Positions 1 through 11,174 of a DNA stretch of 64,000 bases are shown here, piece by piece. The DNA is from Rhynchospora pubera (Eukaryota; Streptophyta; Magnoliopsida; Poales; Cyperaceae), in the NCBI GenBank assembly GCA_028095005.1, contig CM051461.1, positions 41,775,968 to 41,839,967 of the forward strand. The letters run 5' to 3'. Numbering within the stretch: position 1 is the first letter of the stretch; every line of letters starts with the position of its first letter. Below the pieces are notes generated by a model. The model worked only from the letters and a program-made list of their open reading frames with translations, made no database searches and was not told the origin of the DNA. The position numbers and the translations under genes were made by a program.

Positions 1-1111
1 CTTGTCATGTCTCACATGTGTGGAGTGTTGCACACCGGTACACACCACATCTGAGGCACACATTTTCTGTTAGTTGGCACACATATGCCATCAAGTTCTT
101 TGTTCAAACCTGCAATACCTACCGATCTTTCACCAGCACACATTGGTTCATTTAGTGACAACACACATTACCACATGGGTTAGACTTTATCTTCCACGAG
201 TTGCACGCACGACGACGACACACACTACCACATGGATCAAAACTTCACCTAGAAGGAGTAACACATATTGTGCTAGACATGAGCGCCTTGCATCAAAATC
301 CATCTTGGCACGTCCCATGCATCAAAGTCAAGTAATCCTTTTATATCAAGTCACCTTCGCAACTCATACATATCACATGAGAGATATTATTTTATTTACT
401 AATCTTATACTAAGTAAAATAATTTTAATCTTCTTCTATTGCATCATGTTTCTAACTTCTTCTATTAATAGCTTCGAATTCTTTGACCAGACATATGTTA
501 GATTTGAGCATCTTTTGCTTGACTCGCATTTGACTTGATCTTTATTTCTTGGTCATCTTGTAGAATCCATCGTGTGATACCACCTCTACTCGACTCGAGC
601 ACACTTATGCTCAACTTGAGTTTTCCTTGAGTTTATCTTTGTTACCTGGATTAAGTTATAAATCTTGACTTGCTTTGACCACTTGATCCAACCTGAACCA
701 TATGACATGAATAGAGTCACTTAACTCCATTGATCAGCTTATTCTCTTGATATCCATTTTAGATATCAAATATTTCTCTCACATCAATTTAATGTACATG
801 TGATCGACGATAAAAAAGATGAACGATGCAAGATGTACGTAAGAGATGAGTCATGCAACTATATATAGGAAATTAAGCTCTAATCTCTATTGTGGGCTTA
901 GCAAAAATCAATTTAAAAAAATATGACACATATTGAAAATAAAAATTGTTTCCATATTGAAAATAAGAAAATAATATTAAGAAATAGCCATGCTTTAATT
1001 AGATTCCATAGCGTAGCAAGTAGCAACCAGCGACCATCTATTATATCAGTCATCAGAACGCTAAACGGCTATAGTACAGCTGCAGTGATTTTTTACTTTA
1101 TTTGATCGGCG
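1..1111. other. gene-free AT-rich flank
   Basis: No gene recognised. An open frame at 74-538 (+) would give 154 residues rich in His and Thr because it runs through CA-rich DNA (many CACA runs); it has no recognisable domain and I do not call it. The segment is probably old repeat DNA. Confidence 0.5.
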
Positions 1112-1722
1112 TAGCAGATAGAATAAAATACGGTAGAGATATTTTTAATATTCTTATTCATTAAAATTTTCTTTATCTATATTCTAATCTATTAAAATTT
1201 GACTTTATCTGTATCCTACCCATATCTGTTAAGAATTAACGGTAAGGGTAAGGTAACGGTAGAAAATGAGTAATAATGTTAATAACTCAATGAAAAAAAT
1301 ATTATACAATAGAGATAATTAAACATTATCAGATAAATATATTAATAAAGTGCAACATTGAATAATACTTTAAATATAATAAAATCATACTATATCTTCT
1401 CATGTCAATTGTCACAAAAACAGTTACATAACTAATTACTAATTATACAATATTTTCTCAAATGACAATAAAAAATTTATTATTTTTTTAATGTAGCCTG
1501 TGAATGAAAAAAATATAATTAACATATCAATTGAGTCTTACCATTATATCTTTTCAATTTAACGTAATATTATTTCAATCAAACCTTACCAATAAATTAA
1601 TAAATTTTTTTTTATCCATATCCATATCCGATAATTTAACGAAAATAAAATTTTACCCATACTCGTCTTATCGAATATGATACGGATAAAATAAACGGTT
1701 AAAAATTACCGTTGACAGCCTA
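1112..1722. mobile_element. degraded non-autonomous hAT-type element
   Basis: The right end reads GTTGACAGCCTA, matching the terminal repeat of the clear element at 19527-20112 (which ends TTGACAGCCCTA). The interior shares the same alternating stretches (AACGGTAAGGGTAAGGTAACGG near 1240 in degraded form, and a TTTACCC/AACGAAAATAAA block near 1630-1670). The left terminus is too decayed to place exactly and no target duplication is visible, so the left coordinate is approximate. It is an older copy of the 19527 family. Confidence 0.55.
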
Positions 1723-2628
1723 GTTAAGCTCGTAGCGCTCAGTACTATATTACAAACGCAATAACAGTCTATTGGTACACCGATTAAGTGTGAGTATAAA
1801 TTTTCAGCAGCTTTAACTTTTGATTAGTTTGTAATAATTTACTTCACTTTTTAAGAAAGCAATTAGTATTTTGTCAGTCCTGCATGAGCCATCCTCTAAG
1901 TCACATCTGGCTCTCGTTAAAATTATTGGTTACAAGAGGGAACTGCTGGCACGTAAAGTTGGGACCAACCTCTTTATCCATTCATGAAACATTGAATGGT
2001 GAAGAGGTTGGTAAAGAACTGTAGATCATATAATGCGCGTTATTTAGTTATAATAAGGATAACTACAAACGTGGATACGTCCCTACCAATTAACTTCATC
2101 ATAAAGGCGCGTTTTTAACAAAAAAATATCTGCAGTATGGACTGGATTTTTTGTGGCGTTTGATACGGAGGGTTCCATATCTGGTTATCGTTAATTTGCT
2201 TCTACGAAAATTTACAACTTTTATGTATGTTACCTACAAAACATGCTTAGACCTGATATGCAATTTTAATGGAGGAAGCTTCCACTACCAATATTTAGTT
2301 AGTTTTTTAAATTTTGACATTCAAATGTTAAATTCAAACGTTGATCTTATTAAATTTAATGAGTGATATATTTGACACTTGATCAAAGGCTAAAATATAA
2401 ACGTATTAAAACGAATTTATCATAGTTAACAAGGTTTGCTTCTTTTTCTATCTATTGATCGAGTATCAAATAAATAAAAAAATTTACAAAATTTATATGA
2501 AAATGTATCGCTCGTTGAAACGAAAAAGATCAACGGCTTGGATTTAATGTTCGAATTCTAAAATTTTAAAAAATAACTTAATAGCAAAATGTTAGTATTT
2601 AGGGGCAACCAAAATGTTGGTAACGGAA
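1723..2628. other. gene-free segment with one hairpin
   Basis: No coding region supported. The short open frame at 2151-2366 has no family resemblance. The only structure I see is the inverted repeat at 1964-2012. Confidence 0.5.
1964..2012. repeat. 49-bp inverted repeat (hairpin)
   Basis: Arms ACCAACCTCTTTATCCATTCA (split here as positions 1964-1984) and the complementary 3' arm ending GAAGAGGTTGGT at 2012 pair over about 20 bp with two or three mismatches around a loop of about 7 nt. It could be a small MITE remnant or a short transcribed hairpin; there is no recognised miRNA sequence in it. Confidence 0.6.
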
Positions 2629-3125
2629 TGATATCTCATATATATACTGATATTTTGGCAAGACTTTACATCGAAATTGTGACAAAAACCGTAATATTAT
2701 CTTGTTTTTCTGTCTGTTTAACAAGATTGGATACTGCCATGGAATTTGACTTGTCTTGTAGGAATTTGGTGGATCACGCACAATCATTATATAAATTGGT
2801 AGATTTAAGAGAATCAAATGGCTAAATGGAAGTAATAGCATTGTAGAGCTCATTGTCAGCTTTTCGGCGATCTTTGAATCACCTCAATCGAAGTCCGGAT
2901 GAAGAAATTATGCTAAAAATACTATTGGTGCGCAATGCTAGAAGCACAGGAATTCGGACCGAATTGCGTCACAGAAAATTACAGAGAAACCAATTCGGTC
3001 CGAATTGCTATACATGATAGGTTTTCAGCTGCATTCCTGAGACGTTTTCTCTAATGGAAAGGCCCCAATTTCGGCCTAAAGGAGGGAAAAACGTGCCCCA
3101 GCTGTCCAGGAGCCAGGGAGGAGGC

Positions 3126-3133
3126 TATATTAA
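3126..3133 (+). promoter_or_regulatory. TATA-like box of outer LTR
   Basis: TATATTAA, located about 120 bp downstream of the second AATTCGGTCCGAATT palindrome. The equivalent place in the copy at 25621-27301 (minus strand, 26756-26765) reads GGCTATATTC, so the box position is conserved. Confidence 0.5.
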
Positions 3134-4726
3134 GGTTGTTTTTGCATGAGGAAGGGGAATCGACCATTATCCATCAACAACCACCAATCTTCCACCTCCC
3201 AGCACCGTTCTCACGCCGAAAGGCATTGGATTTTCACCACCTCTCCACCATCACTCGACCATGCGATTTGGGAGCAGTTATAGGCGCGACAGCGTTAGAT
3301 TCAACCCAACCACGGCTTCGGACTTGATTCAAATAGGAGTAAACCTGAAAATTGTTGTATCTCTTCTTTTTCTCTTATTTATTCTTGTCATGGAGTTTGT
3401 ATCTTGTTTTATTAGCATGTTAAGCTAAAAACTTGTTGCTTTGGGGATAAATGTAGCCTATAATTAGGGTTGCTTGGTTCACTTGTTTTGTTGATGGACG
3501 AAACTAATTACCTTTGGGATTTTTATTGATTTTTTTGTGTTTGAGTCTTTTATTACTTGTGTTGCTCGGCATTTGTTGGGAACTTCAACCCATTATAATA
3601 ACTGAACCTATAGCAAATATTTCGATGTAGGTTGATAAAGGATTAGTACCTAGGAATCAAATAAATTTATAAACCTAGAGCTAACCTCACTAGTCGTTTG
3701 GAGTTAAGCTTTAGGGTCGAACCCAAGGGACGGTACAATTGATTACTAGACTCTAGTTCCTCACGAAAGCTAGACAATTGAATTTATGGGATTTTGGTTG
3801 AATTAAATGTAAAGGTGCAAGTAAAGTAGATGTTTTTGGTTGTTTTGTCAATTAAAATAATGTAAACAACTAAAGTAAAGTTTTTGTATTTTAAAATACT
3901 ATAAAAAGAGTCTTAGGGCTTAGGTTTCACCTCGGTTTGGACTTTAGAACACATAACTTATCACTTTCGTGCATCAAACGGTATTTTTCAAGCATATACC
4001 ACTCTGTTCGGTCCGAACAGATGGCATAAGTGTGTGGTTTTGACTCTTTATGATAGTTTATGCTTTGTGCTAGGGTTTGTTGGTCAAACCTAGATACTCT
4101 AAACCTCAGCTTTCGCTTGTTGGACTAGACACTGATTCAATCACAACCTAACCTAATTAACTCGATTGGTTCACAACTTTTGGTATAGAATTCAATCAAT
4201 TTAAACTTGTTTGTTGGAGTTCATAAGGATGTCTAGAGGTCTTTTGGACTTGTCTAAAAGTTACACTTTTTGTGTCAACTAATCTCCCCAATCGGATCTA
4301 CGATTTATCCCAAATATTTTATTTGAACAAATCTTGTTTATCCCAACTTAGACTTGACTAGATGCGGCCGTACAACTAGAAGGTGATTAAGAAATCATAA
4401 GTAATTCAAAGAAGCAATTAAAATAATTTTCAACAAAATAAATCAATAAAACATATCATAGCATATAAAGTCAAAACATCACATCCAAATCAACGTTACT
4501 TTCCTACTCCTAAGACAACATAAATCTAGCCTAACATAAAAGCAAAATAAGATACAAACTCCATCAAATCAAATATCAAGAGAATGGAAGAAATAAACCA
4601 AATATCGCTTCTAACTCAAGATATCGAACGTCCAGAGCCGTGGTTGGGTTGATTCTGTCGCCGTCGCGCCTAGAATTGCTCCAAAGATGATGTCATGGTC
4701 GTGCTATGATGCAAGAGGTGGAATCC

Positions 4727-4742
4727 CACGCCTTTCGGCGTG
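4727..4742. repeat. conserved leader hairpin CACGCCTTTCGGCGTG
   Basis: A perfect 6-bp stem with a TTTC loop. The identical 16-mer occurs at 26701-26716, and a one-arm-decayed form (CACGCCGAAAGGC) at 3212-3224, in all three LTR copies at the same place, roughly 90-110 nt downstream of the predicted TATA box in LTR orientation, so it would lie near the 5' end of the transcript. Confidence 0.7.
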
Positions 4743-4832
4743 AGAATGAGGGTGGAAAGGTTGCCAAAACGTGGTAGGAGGGGGAATTTCGTGTATGGTG
4801 GTTTGGATTCCCTCTTTCTGGGTTAGGGGCGC

Positions 4833-4840
4833 ATTTATAT
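4833..4840 (-). promoter_or_regulatory. TATA-like box of second LTR
   Basis: Minus strand reads CAATATAAATG. It is about 110 bp downstream (in LTR direction) of the palindrome cluster at 4948-5029, the same spacing as in the other two copies. Confidence 0.5.
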
Positions 4841-4947
4841 TGATCTCCACACACATAGAAAGGTAATTGGAGCACCAAGAAAAGAAAATTTGCTAAAAAA
4901 ACCAATTTTCCCGCATAAAAACTTACCATTTGAGCTCTGTCGGTGCT

Positions 4948-5029
4948 CTGCTCGGACCGAGCAGAAGAAACGAAAATGAAACAGTGACTGTTCGAACCGA
5001 GTTACTGTTCACCCGGACCGAGTGAACAG
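4948..5029. repeat. palindrome cluster in the U3 of the second LTR
   Basis: CTGCTCGGACCGAGCAG at 4948-4964 is a perfect odd-centred palindrome; 5005-5029 is a 25-bp palindrome with one mismatched pair around the same CGGACCG core. A further perfect palindrome of the element, CTGTTCGGTCCGAACAG, is at 4004-4020. The core CGGWCCG is shared with the other LTR copies while the arms differ. Confidence 0.8.
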
Positions 5030-5896
5030 TACTCGGACCTGTTGACCCTAAAATTTAAACCCTCAAAACCAAATAAATCAAAACCAAATTGCGAAAACCA
5101 AAAGCCAAATAGCAAAAATCAAATTTCCAAATTGTCAAAAATCAAAATCAAATTACGAAAAATATCAAACAAACTCCAAAAATCACCAAAAAATACCCAA
5201 AAATCCCTTAAGAATTATGATGATTTATCATAATTTTTAAATACCAAAAAAAACACCAACACAAGCTCCAAACTTTGCAAAGAAACCCAAAAACTCCACA
5301 AAATTATCAAAATAAATCTATGAGGAATTTACCAAATCCACTTAAACCATCAAATTCCTTATATTTTTCTAAGCCTACCCATAAAATTTCATCAAAAAAT
5401 ATCAAAGGGAAGGCCCTCAAATAATTTATTTTGAATGGACATAAAGAAAATGAGAGAAATTAACAGAAATTGAATGAAATTCTCAAACCCACTTTCGAGT
5501 GCACCTGTTCTGCGTGAATCATGTTCATAAGTTTAAAGGGGGTTGTAAACGGTTCACGAAAGACCAAGACCATCCGTATCACTCTCCCTCATTAAACCCG
5601 ACATGTAGGTCAGTCTCCTCTTGTTTCTCTGTGCAGTGGGGCCCGAATGAAAGGAGACCCTTCTCCTACCTTGGTAAAACACAGAGAGGGAAAAATGGTG
5701 TTTTTACCGTGCACGCCGGGTAAAAGCAAGAGAAGAGGCGACGTGGCTCCTCCAGCGCCACCAACCCAAAATCAGCAACGCCGCCCACGGTTTTGCGAAA
5801 CCAGAATCCTAGACGCAGTTGATTGAAGACCACTGGATCGAGATCAGAGGGCAGGAACCAAGTCACGGCTCAAAAGCGTTGCCCTAGTCCCTTGGC

Positions 5897-5904
5897 TATA
5901 TAAA
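5897..5904 (+). promoter_or_regulatory. TATA box within the 4.2-kb insertion
   Basis: TATATAAA followed by a purine-rich GAGAGAGGAAGAGGGG tract, a strong plant-type core promoter. It lies about 860 bp into the element, as expected for a U3/R boundary. Confidence 0.6.
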
Positions 5905-6182
5905 CACTAAATTGAAGACGGAAATAGAGAGAGGAAGAGGGGGGGCAAGTTTAGGTTAGTCTTAGAATATCACTTCTGTGCCCAATTGAGAGAATTCTAT
6001 TGTAATTGTAAGAGGCATTTCAGCGAACAGATTGAAATAAGAGAGAAAGGTGAGAATTGAGTGATTATTCTGTGTAATCCCTCGTTTACAAGTCAAAAGG
6101 AAGTAAATTTGAAGTGAAATCCTTCTGCTTGGTCTTCTTCTTCCCTCATTTCATCTCCTGACCTCTCCTCCCATGGTGCAGA

Positions 6183-6278
6183 CTGAGGGTTCCTCAGATC
6201 TATACTGAGGAGAGGTCGCCTAGCTTGAGGTTTCCTCTTGACTAGGTGGAACAATGGTCCAGGCTGAGGGTTCCTCAG
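6183..6278. repeat. two identical 15-bp hairpins
   Basis: CTGAGGGTTCCTCAG occurs at 6183-6197 and again at 6264-6278, 81 bp apart, each a perfect 6-bp stem with a 3-nt loop. The DNA between them is also similar (GGTTCCTC, TAGACTG blocks), so this is a degenerate tandem repeat of about 80 bp downstream of the TATA box. Confidence 0.65.
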
Positions 6279-8339
6279 TTCTAGACTGCAATTCCAATGG
6301 TTTGAGTCCAAAATAGCTCAAACTATGGAATTTCTGTATGATACACATAATGCCTACTGTTATGCTGCCAAAATGGACCCAAGTGCATAAAAGAACGTAA
6401 ATTCTGTATACCTTTGCATGCCTTAAGATAGTTTCATAGTATTACTAAATAAAATGTCTATGAACATGAATAAATCTGTCCATATGAAAATAAGTGAAAA
6501 AAGGAGGACTTCTTTGCATAAAAACGTAAAATTAGGCATTAACAATAAATGCATGGCCTTATGGACAGCAGTTATAATGTTATAGCATTTGTGGAATTTT
6601 ATATAAAGTTTTGGCAACAAAATCACTTATGAAATAAAAGTGTTATTTTCAGATTATAAGTTCTTTTCCCTAAAAAAAATGTTTAGATCAAACTTATCAA
6701 ATACATTAAAAGTGTTCACTACAAGTTTGCACTAATTTTGGATAAGGGTATGTCTCATTTTCATTGTAAAAAAGAACAGGATTGTCACTTATGTTTGCTA
6801 AGCCCCAAGGTTGTACTCGTATATGCTTTATACAGTACATTACAACTCTTGCAAATGTATTTCCTGCAACTGAGGTAACTCAAAACAGAAATCCTCAAAA
6901 CAATGATAAAAGTGCATAATTGATTCAAATTGAAACTGCAAAACATGTATAAACGTCTCCTACACAATCTGCAATGCTTCAAACATCAAAAAACAACTGT
7001 GAATTGAGCTAAATATGGTGTAAAGTCAAAGTGTATTGCTGTAAAACGAGTTACAGGCAAATGAAATTGAAGTAAAAATGCAAATCTGCCCTGATGATTC
7101 TCCCAGCAAATTACAACGTCTTAGATCAAATTAAATGCATAAACAAGTTGAAGTTGATCCCCTGAAGCTCACCAGGTCGTTTCTGGTATAGGAAGGCCTC
7201 CACGTGGGCCCTACTGCCAAGATCTAAATTTGCTCAATTTCAGGCCGAAATGCCTCAGTCAAGTACACTTTCTTCCAAGCCTCTCTCTGCCAAATTAACA
7301 CCGCAAAGATCATTGAAATACCCCCTTTGGTGATACCAACCTATCCCTGGCAAAGGAAAAGAGGCAAGAAGCTTGGAGCACCATTAATGGAGACTCGACA
7401 CATCCCCTGAGCTACAAGATAACGCAGGCTTCAAAAACTCCAATTGATGGCACCAATGTGATCTCCTCAGCCTCACGATCCCAGCGAACCCAATTTCAAC
7501 AGAAACGGTGGACGGAGTCGCCGTAATTTCGTCGGAAAAGAACACAGGGACTAAACTGCATAAATGCCAATCCCTGTCGGAGAAGAAGGATTCAAAATCC
7601 GCGTTTCTTTTGATTTTCTGCGGCCAAACTCCATGTGGCGGGTCCCTGACACGACGAAAACTCGCTACATGAGTCGAATAAAGACAGTCAATGCTCATTC
7701 AAACCTCAACTCGCGCCCTGACACGTCAGCAAGTCCAGTCAGCGCCAGTCAATAGCCAAATCAACATCTATGCCTACGTGGACCAATCAGAAAATTCCAA
7801 CTCAGCAGAAAACTTTAAAGATTCAATTATAAATAGTAGGAAACTCAGAAAAATACAAATAAAATATCCATAAAATTCTAAAAATCCAAATAAACTAAAT
7901 TCACCGATATTTTGATATAAAAATCTGTCAATTTATTGATCTTTCCTATTTTTGAAGTATTTTCAATATTAAATAAATCTCATAAAATTCTAAAATGATG
8001 TTAAATCAATTTGTAAAATTCCAAAATGATCTCAAAACTCAATTAAATTATCTTAACAAATTTTCAAAAATAAACATTGAGAATTTAAAGGAAATATATT
8101 AAATAACAAATATTTTTGAAATAAACATGACTAAAAATATAAAAAGATATTTCAAAAGTCTAAAATTAAAAATAAAATAAAATAAAATTATAAAAATGGT
8201 AAAACCCAAAGAGAAACTTAAGAAGTTAAAAGTTCAAACACGAAACCCGAAATCAAAACCGAGACCTCTTCATTTAAGAAACGAAATCTTTTCAGCAAAT
8301 CGAAATCGACTCCAAGTAACTTCAAGTTTAGAAATTCTC

Positions 8340-8795
8340 ATAAGTGGTCCAAAATAGCCTCGAGAAACCTCAAATCAAATCCAAGACCCAAAATAGCCTC
8401 GAAACTCAAATCCAAAGGCCCAAAATAGCCTAGAAATCCAAACCAAATCCAAAGGCCTAAAATAGCCTCGAAATCCAAGTCAAATCCAAGACCCAAAATA
8501 GTTTGTAAAATCAAATTAAAACCCAAGACCCAAAATAGTCTTGAAACCCAAATCAAATCCCGAGACCCAAAATAGTCTCGATAAACTCAAATCCAAATCC
8601 AAAGGCCCAAAATAGCATAGAAATCCAAACCAAATCCAAGGCCCAAAATAGCCTAGAAATTCAAACCAAATTTCAAGATCCAAAATAGTCTTGAACCCAA
8701 GTTAAATCCCGAGGCTCAAAATAGTCTCCATAAACTTAAATCCAAATATTAATCCTCCGAAGGCCCAAAATAGCCTAAGGCCCAAAAACAATCCC
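8340..8795. repeat. degenerate tandem repeat, CCCAAAATAGCCT motif
   Basis: About a dozen degenerate units of roughly 35-45 bp, each containing CCCAAAATAG(C/T)(C/T)T followed by CGAAA and AAATCCAAA. It lies in the downstream third of the 4.2-kb LTR-type insertion. Short open frames across it are by-products of the repeat. Confidence 0.8.
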
Positions 8796-10332
8796 CCAAC
8801 ATTAAAATTAAAATTAAAATCAAGTTGTTTGAAATAAAATTATTAAGTGTTCTCAATTGGGTCCCGTCAATTAGGTTTGGTACAACAATCGAGTCCGGTT
8901 TAAGCCAAAAAAATAAACTCAAGATAAACATGAAATAAACGATTTCCCTAGCCTTTACTTGTAACTCTTTCAATCCCTTAATCAGAGGTTCTCGTGAGCG
9001 ATCACGGGGTAATTAACAGTAGGGGCTTGCGCCTACTGGAAAGAAATGACCCACAAAATCAACAAACCTCTTTAAGAAGCGACTCGTGTTTTGGTTCTCT
9101 TGTCGTTAAGAGATACTCGAACGGAGATCGAACCTTAAGAGGGGTGAATCCAAGGCTATGTTCCCATTTCTCGAGAAAACCAATTCCATTCTTCGAGGAA
9201 TGACGAAAAAGCCGCAACAGGACCGAGCAGAAGTGTGAAATTCAGATTTTGGTCTCCGTTCGTATTTTGAGCATAATTTCTGATTGAGACGATTCAAAAA
9301 TCGTTGGAAATCTTAGGATGAGCTCTTCAATGCTATTGATTTCATTTGATAATTTTATTCTCCTAAATCCTCTATTTTATGCAACGATTGAGATTTTGGT
9401 TCGAGCAAAGCTCCATTTGGTCCAAGCATGAGTCATTCGATCCGAATGGTGGTTTGCACATCACCTTCAAGTACTAGGAATGAGTCTTCTACCTTTTGCC
9501 AAGTGCCAAATCCATCTAAAGATTGAGAATCCACCAGAAATTATCAAGAAACCTGAAAATAAGAGAAAAGCAGACGGTAGAGCCAATTCCTAGAAAATCA
9601 TTGTAGTTTATCTAATAATTCAATGGTTTGAGTGTTATTTGAGTGCCAAGTACGGTCCAAATACCAACAAATAATAACGATATCATAGGTCAAGGGCGAA
9701 AGTCGACTAATTAGTAACCAAAAGTCAACGTTTCTGGTTAGGCGAAAGTCTAATTAGATACCTCGTAGAAAACCAATTGTAAACTCGAGTAAGTCCACCG
9801 ACAACGAAAGTTGGGGTGCAATGCACTCGATGAAGGTTATTTAACACTAGATCCCATTCTGAATACCGTACCCAATAGGCGAAAGCGGAGGGTTAGGGAG
9901 TTAGGTTTGGCTAGATGGACCTTTGGTTTGAATAAATCAACAAACGATTAAACCACAGCATTTACATAGTGAAATTCGGTCCGAAATTCGAACCGAATTA
10001 GCAAGACTGGATACGACAGTGCTAAGTCTTGTGACCCTGTGACCAAATCTAAGTGAAATCGAACCCTAAGGCACATTTATTATCATATATTAAACTGTTA
10101 AGAAAACCCCAAAAATATTTACTTGAATTTTTTGCATAATCTTTATTTTTCTTTTATTTATCCAATTTGTGACACCAATTCTTATCTCAATTTTTATTGT
10201 CAAGATTTAACGAATTAATAAGAATAATACTCATATCCATCTCTGTGGGATCGACATCTTTACTCTACTACAAACGACTAGTCGAGTGCAAGATTTATTT
10301 GTTTGACCTTAGTTCACACCTCGATCATTGAA

Positions 10333-11166
10333 ACTTACTCATTATAATGATAAGAAATAAATATATAATTATTGAACGTGGGAGTCAAGTAGAATTGATT
10401 AGCTCGACCATGTATCTAAATACAATGAGTTTAATTTTTCCTTGACGCGTAAATAGAATAAAGTCTCTATATATATTATCTTGGCTATGAAGCTCTAAAT
10501 AATTGATTTTATCTTAAAAAAAGAATATCTATCATTATTGCAAGTGAAATAGTACAAACAAAACATATGAAACATCATGTATTTAGAGCATCTGCATCTA
10601 AAGGTACGCTTATTTTGAACACTTTCTAAGCATTTTAGACAATTTCTGCCACATTTGAAATTCTTAAATCACAAAAAGTAACATTTACGCTCTATATATA
10701 ATATACATATATTATAGCATGAAGATTCTACTTATTCAAATTACTAACTTTTATAACTATTTAATTAGAGCATCAAAATGTATTTAAAACTCATTGTGAG
10801 CACCTGCAGAGTACTTTAAGAGCTAGTTCGATAAAATTACGGTGAAGACACTGGTGAGCTAGCGGGAAAAAAAAATCAAAGAAAGAAAATTGTTTTCTAT
10901 TTTGCAAATAAGTTTGAATGAGAAATAGAGTACTCAGTTTAAAAAAATGAAAAACGAAACGTGGACCACTAGTTTGTTAAGAAAAAAAAAATTAGAATCT
11001 TGCGAAGTGCATTTAAGTGTCGCTGCTTCAAGCTGCACCAATAATTTATTTTTATATATATTTGAAGAAAAAATAGTATAAACCTTTTTTCATAGAAAAA
11101 AGGTCCATAGACCGTCGTCTAAATCTTATAATAAGATAGGGCCCTCGTGCCAGATTTAATGGTGTA
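10333..11166. other. gene-free segment
   Basis: AT-rich DNA with poly(A) runs and no coding, RNA or clear repeat structure that I can support. Confidence 0.5.
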
Positions 11167-11174
11167 CGTGGAAT

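Larger units (their letters stand above)
5040..9219 (+). mobile_element. 4.2-kb LTR-type insertion, probable solo LTR
   Basis: Starts TGTTGACCC and ends GCCGCAACA (TG...CA, inner inverted repeat TGTTG/CAACA), flanked by an exact 5-bp duplication GGACC at 5035-5039 and 9220-9224. Removing it restores the palindrome CTCGGACCGAG of the host LTR. A TATAAA-type box lies at 5897-5904. I see no gag, protease, reverse transcriptase or integrase frame and no internal copy of the termini, so a long solo LTR fits better than a complete element. Such long LTRs are known in the Tat/Ogre group of Ty3/gypsy elements; that assignment is inference. A large non-coding LARD-like element with very short terminal repeats remains possible. 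Confidence 0.7.
3633..9685 (-). mobile_element. second solo-LTR-like element inserted in the outer one
   Basis: Starts TGATAAAGG and ends CGATATCA, flanked by an exact 5-bp duplication TAGGT at 3628-3632 and 9686-9690. The two pieces 3633-5039 and 9225-9685 (about 1.87 kb net) are collinear with 25621-27301 on the plus strand, including the CACGCC/GGCGTG hairpin at 4727-4742 and the block near 9240-9400. Its LTR reading direction is therefore minus. The element is interrupted by the 4180-bp insertion at 5040-9219. No coding domains are present. Confidence 0.8.
2629..10327 (+). mobile_element. outer solo-LTR-like element, split by a nested insertion
   Basis: Two segments, 2629-3632 and 9691-10327 (about 1.64 kb together), are collinear with the reverse complement of the complete copy at 25621-27301. 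It begins TGATATCTC and ends CCTCGATCA, so it has TG...CA termini. Read in this orientation it carries a U3 with AATTCGGWCCGAATT palindromes (2951-2965, 2992-3006), a TATA-like box (3126-3133), a leader hairpin and a CTCTGTGGGATCGACAT stretch near 10240, which resembles the 3' part of LTRs of non-chromovirus Ty3/gypsy elements (Athila/Tat/Ogre group; family recalled, not searched). No internal domain or second LTR is present, hence solo LTR. Flanks CGGAA and TTGAA match only partly, so its own target duplication is decayed. Confidence 0.7.

Noticed and set aside
74..538. 154-codon open frame at the window start
   Set aside because: Composition (His, Thr runs) follows from CA-rich DNA; no domain and no splice context.
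2599..2853. Open frames at 2589-2853 and their near twin at 27072-27302
   Set aside because: The similar peptides arise because both lie in copies of the same solo LTR; they are not homologous genes.
5040..9219. Full-length coding LTR retrotransposon
   Set aside because: No repeated terminal sequence inside, no primer-binding site pair, and no gag/pol frame on either strand.
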